Shown here piece after piece: positions 5,563-10,533 of a DNA stretch of 10,533 nucleotides. Location of the stretch: NCBI GenBank assembly GCA_028293225.1, contig JAQGPE010000441.1:1-10533 (forward strand), written 5' to 3'. The translations under genes were made by a program, and so were the position numbers. This DNA is from Akkermansiaceae bacterium. Lineage in GTDB: Bacteria > Verrucomicrobiota > Verrucomicrobiia > Verrucomicrobiales > Akkermansiaceae. The first letter of the stretch is position 1. Each line of letters starts with the position of its first letter. Under the pieces are notes generated by a model. It had not been told where the DNA came from and searched no databases. It saw only the letters and a program-made list of their open reading frames with translations.

Positions 5563-6722
5563 AGACGGCTCACTATTGGGGAATCACGGCGGTCCTTTGT
5601 GGAATCGCCATCCGGGCGGGATTGACGCTCGGGAGGCATCCGGATTTTCAGCAGGCGGCAAAGCCGGACGCCCTGCCCGCTCCATCTGCAACAGTGACAG
5701 GGGAAGCGTTTGTCAGCGAAAGCCCGGTTCTCCGGCGGGCCGCCGCCCGATGTGATACCTCGGCTCTGTGGCTGTGGATGCAGGCCCATTCCGGGAAAGG
5801 CGGCGAGGCCTTCCAGGCTGCCGCGCAGGAATTGTTAGATCGTGAGGGGGTCGCGGCCATCCGCCATGCGTGTGACCTGGAAGACCCGGAGCAGCGGCGG
5901 ACGATTTCTGAAGCGCTGCTCGCTGCTTACTCGGGCAAAGACGTCTGGGCGGCCTACGAGATTTATAAAGAACTCCGCGACCGCTTCGGCCTCCGGTGGG
6001 GTGACGATATGGTGAACGCAGTATTTACAGCCGCCTGCAGGATCTCAGCGGACCGGCTGATCGTCTGCATGAGTGAGTGTCCGGGGGGAGGCCCACCAGG
6101 ACGGCTCTACTTCTCCGAGAAAACGCCGCCATTCGCGCAGGGATTCGATTTTCCGAAACTGACGGCATATTTGGATGCACTTAAGGAGCCGCCGCGCTTC
6201 ATTCTGGACGACCTGCTGGGCTTCTGGGCAAAGCAACATCCTGCCGACGCGGTGTCCTGGCATCTGGCGAATCGGTCGAGGAGCAGCTATGTCCAAGGTC
6301 GCGATGGAATGGGCCTGGTGAGTGGCGATTTCGACAACGAGTTCATGAAATCGGTGATCGAGAGCGAAGGCAGCCGCGAAGAGCGGGTGGCCGCGCTGCG
6401 AATGATCCCCGAGGAGAACCGCAAGGAACTGTGGGTGGCGTTGCTTTCCGGGGAATGGGCGGCGGGAGAAAGCGGAGTGCTCGATCCGAAGTTTCTGGAG
6501 GTCGCGGAAACGACGACCGGGCGGGGGGATTTTCTGACGACGAAGCTGTTGGAGACGAGGGGGCGCGAGGAACTGGCGGCGTCGTGGTCGGTGGTGCCGC
6601 CGGAGGAGCGGGAGGCGGTGATCCAGGAATGTTTGAGGCGGTGGGAGAAGGAGGAGCCGACCCAGTTGGGCAAGCGGGCGAGGGCGCAGTGGCAGGCTTG
6701 GATCGAGCGGGAGTGGCGCTGA
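5559..6722 (+). CDS. membrane-anchored helical protein of unknown function (second of pair)
   Basis: A 387-residue protein I do not recognise. It begins with an N-terminal hydrophobic helix (YWGITAVLCGIAIRAGLTL, 6-24), then a Pro/Ala-rich spacer (35-50), then a mostly helical body. LDDLLGFWAKQHPADAVSW (216-234) matches the equivalent part of the preceding protein, and both continue into a region of helix pairs about 60 residues long (EERVAALRMIPEENRKELW here). The C-terminal tail is rich in Trp, Arg and Glu. The ATG shares four bases with the stop of the preceding gene (ATGA at 5559-5562), with GAGG ten bases upstream, so translation is probably coupled. The last 250 bases of the gene are very G-rich on the coding strand. 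It converges with the GNAT gene, whose stop is 70 bases away. Function unknown; a paired complex with its neighbour is likely from the coupling. Confidence 0.8.
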   Translation: MKTAHYWGITAVLCGIAIRAGLTLGRHPDFQQAAKPDALPAPSATVTGEAFVSESPVLRRAAARCDTSALWLWMQAHSGKGGEAFQAAAQELLDREGVAAIRHACDLEDPEQRRTISEALLAAYSGKDVWAAYEIYKELRDRFGLRWGDDMVNAVFTAACRISADRLIVCMSECPGGGPPGRLYFSEKTPPFAQGFDFPKLTAYLDALKEPPRFILDDLLGFWAKQHPADAVSWHLANRSRSSYVQGRDGMGLVSGDFDNEFMKSVIESEGSREERVAALRMIPEENRKELWVALLSGEWAAGESGVLDPKFLEVAETTTGRGDFLTTKLLETRGREELAASWSVVPPEEREAVIQECLRRWEKEEPTQLGKRARAQWQAWIEREWR

Positions 6723-6791
6723 GGATGCGGTGGAGGAGTTGACCCCTCCCTCGTGAGGTTTCCGGAAAAAGAGAGCGGTGGAGTGATCCGT

Positions 6792-7520
6792 TCAGCCGCC
6801 TGCGACAGGCGTCCGGCGGGACGGGGTGGTGAATCTCACCGCCATGGAGCTCGCGTAGTGTTCAAAGCCCAGCGCGCGGGCGATCTGGATGGAAGCGAGG
6901 TTGCTTTCGAGCGTGCGATACTGGGGCAGCAATCCCGCCTCAATCGCTCGCTCCGCCAGATGCGCCACCGCATCCCGCCCATGGCCTTTTCCCCTGAAAG
7001 CCGGATGGGTGACGACCGATAGATGCGCGATCGTTCCACCCCAAATTTCATACCCCGCCAGAGCAGCGAGCCGACCGTCGATGAAAACACCGGAGCAGGG
7101 TTGGTCGATGCTGCCGCCGCCGTGGTCCCAATCGGTTTCGTCGCAGGCGCCTTGCAGCTGATCCAGTGCTGCCGCATCCGCGGGGGTGAGTGACCGTGCA
7201 AGATCCGATCCTCCACTGAGGCTGGCGGCATAGCCAACATAGGCGGGTCCGATCGTTCGCTCGGTGACCGGTTTCAGCGCCGCCGCGAACTCTTCGATCG
7301 TCCGTGTGGTGAGCAGCGACGAAATCAGCGCCTCGGAATCCGGTGGCAGGGAGATCATCGCCGATCCTTCACGGAAAAGCGCCCAGGCGCCCCAATAGCC
7401 TTCCATTTCGCCCACATGGCCATTGAAGCGTGCCGGCTCAGCGAATAACTCGCTGGAAATACAGTCGAAAAATCCCGCCCAATAAGCGGTCACGATCGAC
7501 ATGGCTTGAGGACTCAGCAT
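6792..7520 (-). CDS. GNAT family N-acetyltransferase
   Basis: A 242-residue cytoplasmic protein that likely transfers an acetyl group from acetyl-CoA to an amine. The C-terminal half is a GNAT fold: strand IAHLSVVTHPAF, then the acetyl-CoA loop and helix RGKGHGRDAVAHL (176-188, the R-x-x-G-x-G pattern), then SNLASIQIARALGFEHYAS (206-224), which is the usual N-x-x-S-x-x-x-x-x-x-x-G-F motif. The first 110 residues are a less conserved N-terminal extension with several Trp and Phe residues, so the protein is longer than a minimal 150-residue GNAT. The substrate cannot be predicted. The ATG at 7520 is used; an internal ATG at 7502 would lose six residues and neither has a clear ribosome site. The gene is divergent from the large secreted glycosidase-like gene and shares its 77-base promoter region. 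Confidence 0.87.
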   Translation of the reverse strand: MLSPQAMSIVTAYWAGFFDCISSELFAEPARFNGHVGEMEGYWGAWALFREGSAMISLPPDSEALISSLLTTRTIEEFAAALKPVTERTIGPAYVGYAASLSGGSDLARSLTPADAAALDQLQGACDETDWDHGGGSIDQPCSGVFIDGRLAALAGYEIWGGTIAHLSVVTHPAFRGKGHGRDAVAHLAERAIEAGLLPQYRTLESNLASIQIARALGFEHYASSMAVRFTTPSRRTPVAGG

Positions 7521-7534
7521 GACAAGAAGTTAGA

Positions 7535-7546
7535 TAAACGCGTTTA
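7535..7546. promoter_or_regulatory. perfect palindrome TAAACGCGTTTA in a divergent promoter gap
   Basis: A 12-base perfect palindrome with a central CGCG lies 14 bases from the GNAT start and 51 bases from the glycosidase start. Palindromes with a central CG and A/T arms are the usual shape of LacI-family operators, which often control sugar genes. No regulator gene is in the window. Twelve-base palindromes arise by chance a few times in 10 kb, so the location carries most of the weight. Confidence 0.35.
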
Positions 7547-7587
7547 GGGAAGCGATGGTGAAATTTGGCGCTCAACCCGCTGCGTAT

Positions 7588-7591
7588 GAGG
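7588..7591 (+). promoter_or_regulatory. ribosome binding site GAGG deciding the start at 7598
   Basis: GAGG followed by six bases (TTTTCT) precedes the ATG at 7598. In-frame upstream starts (TTG at 7565, ATG at 7586) have no such site, so 7598 is preferred. It gives a clean signal peptide. Confidence 0.45.
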
Positions 7592-7597
7592 TTTTCT

Positions 7598-9580
7598 ATG
7601 GCCGTTACCCGCCAGTTTCTCACCCTTCTCACGCTCTGGATCGCAGGCCTTGTCGCGATGCCAGCCGCACTAGCTCATCCGTTCTTCGCGATGGACACCG
7701 GCATCACCGGCGAGCCCGTGGAGGTCGCTCAGAAGCTCAGCGACCTGGGCTACGACGGCATCGGTGCGAGCGGCTATGAGGTGGCCCCGCTCGTCACCGC
7801 CATCGAGAAACGCGGCGGTCGCGTCTGGAACGTGTATCTCACCCTGAAGATCCAGGACGGCGTTCCAGCGGTGACCGCACCGCTGCGCAAGCTGCTCGCC
7901 GACCTCAAGGGCCACCGTTCCGCCCTGTGGATCGCCATTTCGGAAGTATCCGGAAACCGCGAGGAGCTGGCCTTGTCCGCTCTGAAGCAGATCGCGGACG
8001 AAGCGAAGAAGTCGGACGTTCCCATTTCCCTCTATCCCCACGCCGGTCACTGGCTGGGTCGTTTTTCCCAAGCCGCGGCGCTGGCGGAAAAGCTCAATCG
8101 CCCCGAGGTCGGAGTGACCTTCAATCTCTGCCACTGGCTGCGGGTCGAGGGCGACATCGATCCGGTCCCGGAACTCGCGAAGCAGGCCGCGCGGCTCCAG
8201 TTCGTGACGATCAACGGCGCGGACGGCGGCGACACCAAGACCATGGACTGGCACCGCCTGATCCAGCCGCTGGGGAAGGGGAGCTATGACGTGGCCCGCT
8301 TCGTCGGGCGACTCGGCTCCGAGGTGAAATGGGACGGTCCCATCGGCCTGCAATCGTTCGGGATCCCCGGCGACCAGCAGGAGAACCTGAAAGCCTCCAT
8401 GGCGGCGTGGCAGAAGATGAGCGGGACCCTCGACGGCATGGTCTTCTGCGGCTATCAGGGCTGGTTCCGCGTTCCGGCGGACGGCAGCAACAACGGCTGG
8501 AGCCACTACGAGAGCGCCGGAAAATTCGAGCCCGGTCACGCGAATATCGAGCTGTGGCCCGATCTGACCGAGGCCGGCCCGGACGAGAAATTCGACACGC
8601 CTTTCCGCAACGCCGACGGCTCCGTGGCGCAGGTCTTCAGCTCGGTGAAGGTGGAGACGGTGCGCCGGCATTTCCGCTGGATGCGCGAGTATGGAATCGA
8701 TGGCGCCTTCCTCCAGCGCTTCGCCGCGCCGGCACGGGATCCGCGCTATCGCGAGCCGATGGACCAGGTGCTCGCCCATTGCCAGACCGCCGCCGCGGCG
8801 GAAGGCCGCAAGCTCGGGCTGATGTACGATCTTTCCGGCCTGAAGACCGCGGAATTCCCCTCGGTCATCGAAGACTGGAAGAAGCTCCGCGCCGACGGCA
8901 AATTGCTACTGGACGGCCCGTACCTCCGCTACCACGGCAAGCCCCTCGTCACGCTGTGGGGCATCGGATTTTCCGACCGCCCGGAGTCACTGGACGAATG
9001 GAGCCAACTGGTCGAGTTCTTCCGCGGCCAGGGCTGCGCGATTATGCTCGGGGTGCCGTGTTACTGGCGCACGCTCGACCGCGACTGCATCAAGAATCCG
9101 CGCCTGCTGGAAATCCTCACCCGCATCGACATCGTCAGCCCGTGGTCGGTCGGACGCTTCGGCACGCCGGACGAGGCCGCCGCCCGGGTCGACAAGCTGC
9201 TGAAGCCCGACCTCGCCTGGTGCCAGGAGCGCGGCCTCGGCTACCTGCCGGTGGCATTCCCCGGCTTCAGCTGGCACAATCTCCAGCAGGGCCGCCATGT
9301 CGAAGCGAAGATGGACCAGACCCCGCGGCTCGACGGCCGGTTTCTCTGGAGTCAAGCAATGGCGGCCCGGGATGCGGGATTGAAATCGGTCTACGTCGCC
9401 ATGTTCGACGAGATGGATGAAGGCACCGCGATTTTCAAAACTTCGCCCGCGCCGCCGGTTGGCGACACGACCTTCCTGGCCTGGCCGCAGCTCCCCTCCG
9501 ATCATTACCTGTGGGTGACCGGCCAGATTCCCCGTCTGTTGCGCGGCGAGATCCCCGCCGCCTTTCCCGAGCGGAAATGA
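7598..9580 (+). CDS. secreted fusion of sugar-isomerase-like TIM barrel and GH71/99-like domain
   Basis: A 660-residue exported protein. Residues 1-26 form a signal peptide ending AALA before HPF. Residues about 28-275 form a xylose-isomerase-like TIM barrel (AP endonuclease 2 type) with LYPHAGHW (145-152), FNLCHW (175-180), FVTINGAD (202-209) and GLQSFGI (250-256). Compared with classic family members, the usual Asp in D-x-x-H is Asn176 and the last Glu is Gln252, so metal binding may differ. Residues about 278-655 resemble the GH71/99-like family, starting MVFCGYQGWF (281-290). FDEMDEGTAIF (603-613) matches the F-N-E-W-H-E-G-T motif of GH99 endo-mannosidases, whose two catalytic glutamates lie three residues apart; here they are Glu605 and Glu608. 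Activity on an alpha-linked glycan is likely, but the substrate is unknown. Codons end mostly in C, unlike the G-ending genes to the left. It is divergent from the GNAT gene and ends four bases from the convergent kinase gene. Confidence 0.87.
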   Translation: MAVTRQFLTLLTLWIAGLVAMPAALAHPFFAMDTGITGEPVEVAQKLSDLGYDGIGASGYEVAPLVTAIEKRGGRVWNVYLTLKIQDGVPAVTAPLRKLLADLKGHRSALWIAISEVSGNREELALSALKQIADEAKKSDVPISLYPHAGHWLGRFSQAAALAEKLNRPEVGVTFNLCHWLRVEGDIDPVPELAKQAARLQFVTINGADGGDTKTMDWHRLIQPLGKGSYDVARFVGRLGSEVKWDGPIGLQSFGIPGDQQENLKASMAAWQKMSGTLDGMVFCGYQGWFRVPADGSNNGWSHYESAGKFEPGHANIELWPDLTEAGPDEKFDTPFRNADGSVAQVFSSVKVETVRRHFRWMREYGIDGAFLQRFAAPARDPRYREPMDQVLAHCQTAAAAEGRKLGLMYDLSGLKTAEFPSVIEDWKKLRADGKLLLDGPYLRYHGKPLVTLWGIGFSDRPESLDEWSQLVEFFRGQGCAIMLGVPCYWRTLDRDCIKNPRLLEILTRIDIVSPWSVGRFGTPDEAAARVDKLLKPDLAWCQERGLGYLPVAFPGFSWHNLQQGRHVEAKMDQTPRLDGRFLWSQAMAARDAGLKSVYVAMFDEMDEGTAIFKTSPAPPVGDTTFLAWPQLPSDHYLWVTGQIPRLLRGEIPAAFPERK

Positions 9581-9584
9581 TCCA

Positions 9585-10533
9585 TCAACGGGGCAGCGTG
9601 ACGGTGAAGGTAACCGTCTGGTCGTCGTCAAAGGTCATCTCCAGCTTGCCCCGCAGCAGGGTGGCGATCTCCCGGCACAGGCTCAGTCCCAGGCCCGCGT
9701 GACCACCTTCACTGTCCGCCGCGACCGAGCCGCGCTGGAAGGGTTCGAAGAGCCGCTCGCGGTCTTCCGGTTTCAGGTCGCCCCGGCCATTGCTGATCGC
9801 GAAGCGGAAGAAGCCGGCGGAGTCCTCGACGGCGATCTTTACCACGCTGTGGGCAGGAGCGTAGCGGACCGCGTTTTCGATCAGGTTCGAGAGCAGCACA
9901 CCCAGCAGGCCGGCGTCGGTCGTGAGCGGATTCAGCGCCACCGGGATGTCGGCTTCGATCGTCAGGTCGCGCTTTTCCGCGACCGCGCGGTTGGCCGCCA
10001 GATGATCGCGCAGGATGCCGGACGGGTCGGTGGCGACGGTCGAGACCGCCTCCAGGCCGCCGCGCAGACGTGCCAGGCGCATCAGGCTGTTCAGCGTCCC
10101 GCGCATGCCTTCGGTCAGGGTCAGCGCGGCGGCGATCCGTTCGCTGAGTTCTTCGTTGCTGCGCGGCCGGTGCAAGGCCTGCTCCAGGGTGGCCTGGATC
10201 CCGGCTACGGGCGTGCGCAGCTCATGGGCGGCATGCCGGGCGAACTCGCGCTCCCGGGCGCGCGAGGACTCGGCACGGGCCAGGGCGGTATTGAAAGCCT
10301 GGGCCAGGCCGCTGAGTTCCACCGGCAGGTTGGAGGGGATTTCCGGCACCGGGGAATCCTCCTCGGTCGAGCGCTTCAGCAGCCTGCCGGTCAGTTCGGT
10401 GATCGGCTTCAGCGACCACGAGGCGATGAAGATGATCACCAGCCAGGTCGCCACCAGGGTCGCGACCGAGCCCTTGGCCAGATGGCCGCGCATTTCCGCC
10501 AGCCGTTTCTCCAGCGACTCGGTCTCGCGGGCG
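9585..10533 (-). CDS. sensor histidine kinase, C-terminal part (start outside window)
   Basis: The frame is open to the right edge, so the gene is cut; 315 residues are visible. An internal Met at 10493 is not the start, because the upstream codons (ETESLEKRLAEM) continue a coiled segment leading into a membrane helix (VATLVATWLVIIFIASW). Counting from that Met, a HAMP-like linker (26-75) is followed by the dimerisation helix with H-box FARHAAHELRTP (84-95; phospho-accepting His90), the N-box SNLIENAVRYA (Asn207), a G1 box ISNGRGDL (233-240) in which the usual Asp is Ser, an F-box LFEPFQRG and the G2 box GHAGLGLSLC. The S-N-x-G form of G1 occurs in some kinases of the CusS type, so activity is plausible. 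It is a membrane-bound two-component sensor that would phosphorylate a response regulator, probably encoded beyond the edge. The signal is unknown. It converges with the fusion glycosidase gene. Confidence 0.9.
   Translation of the reverse strand, partial: ARETESLEKRLAEMRGHLAKGSVATLVATWLVIIFIASWSLKPITELTGRLLKRSTEEDSPVPEIPSNLPVELSGLAQAFNTALARAESSRAREREFARHAAHELRTPVAGIQATLEQALHRPRSNEELSERIAAALTLTEGMRGTLNSLMRLARLRGGLEAVSTVATDPSGILRDHLAANRAVAEKRDLTIEADIPVALNPLTTDAGLLGVLLSNLIENAVRYAPAHSVVKIAVEDSAGFFRFAISNGRGDLKPEDRERLFEPFQRGSVAADSEGGHAGLGLSLCREIATLLRGKLEMTFDDDQTVTFTVTLPR

Noticed and set aside
6732..6760. GGAGG/CCTCC stem after the helical protein pair as a terminator
   Set aside because: Only five pairs with an eight-base loop, and no T-run follows.
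7565..7597. TTG (7565) or ATG (7586) as start of the fusion glycosidase
   Set aside because: Neither has a ribosome site; the ATG at 7598 has GAGG at good spacing and a standard signal peptide.
7521..7597. dif-like XerCD site near the skew change
   Set aside because: No sequence resembling the two 11-base Xer arms around a six-base centre; the palindrome there does not fit that layout.
7670..8779. Minus-strand open frame within the fusion glycosidase gene
   Set aside because: Low-complexity product with no recognisable motif, antisense to a well-supported gene.
10222..10493. Met codon at 10493 as the start of the histidine kinase
   Set aside because: The frame continues upstream with plausible coding sequence to the window edge, and the kinase would otherwise lack its first membrane helix and sensor domain.

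Overview
The window is a stretch of GC-rich bacterial chromosome with nine protein genes on both strands. It has no RNA gene, CRISPR array, transposase or phage gene that I can recognise. The gene mix points to Verrucomicrobiota, most like Luteolibacter/Haloferula-type genomes: a haem-binding/cytochrome P460 fusion, a paired set of membrane-anchored helical proteins with W-x-x-x-P motifs, a secreted GH71/99-like protein, and few Shine-Dalgarno sites. This placement is inferred from protein style only; no rRNA or marker gene is present.

Left part (1-1740): a short inverted-repeat element carrying ACTGATT units lies upstream of a two-gene unit. The first gene encodes a membrane-anchored protein with two CxxCH haem sites, a Haem_bd domain fused to a cytochrome P460 domain. 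The second, 22 bases downstream, encodes a lipoprotein that looks like a P460 domain without any haem-attachment motif. A second copy of a TTGAACCGC...AGTTTTGAA intergenic repeat sits in the convergent gap behind them.

Middle left (1741-2572): two minus-strand genes, a VOC-fold protein followed by a small two-helix membrane protein, with a clear hairpin between them. They are divergent from the next block.

Middle (2573-6722): a complete Uup-like ABC-F ATPase is followed by two uncharacterised membrane-anchored helical proteins that overlap by four bases (ATGA) and look like distant paralogues.

Right part (6792-10533): a minus-strand GNAT acetyltransferase is divergent from a large secreted protein. 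That protein fuses a sugar-isomerase-like TIM barrel to a GH71/99-like catalytic domain with a recognisable E-x-x-E active-site motif. The divergent gap holds a perfect TAAACGCGTTTA palindrome. Only four bases past the end of the glycosidase gene lies the 3' end of a minus-strand sensor histidine kinase whose start is outside the window.

The most interesting items are the isomerase-like/GH99-like fusion, the haem-containing and haem-less P460 pair, the coupled paralogue pair and the short inverted-repeat element. I see no strong evidence for a wholly new multi-gene defence or mobile system.
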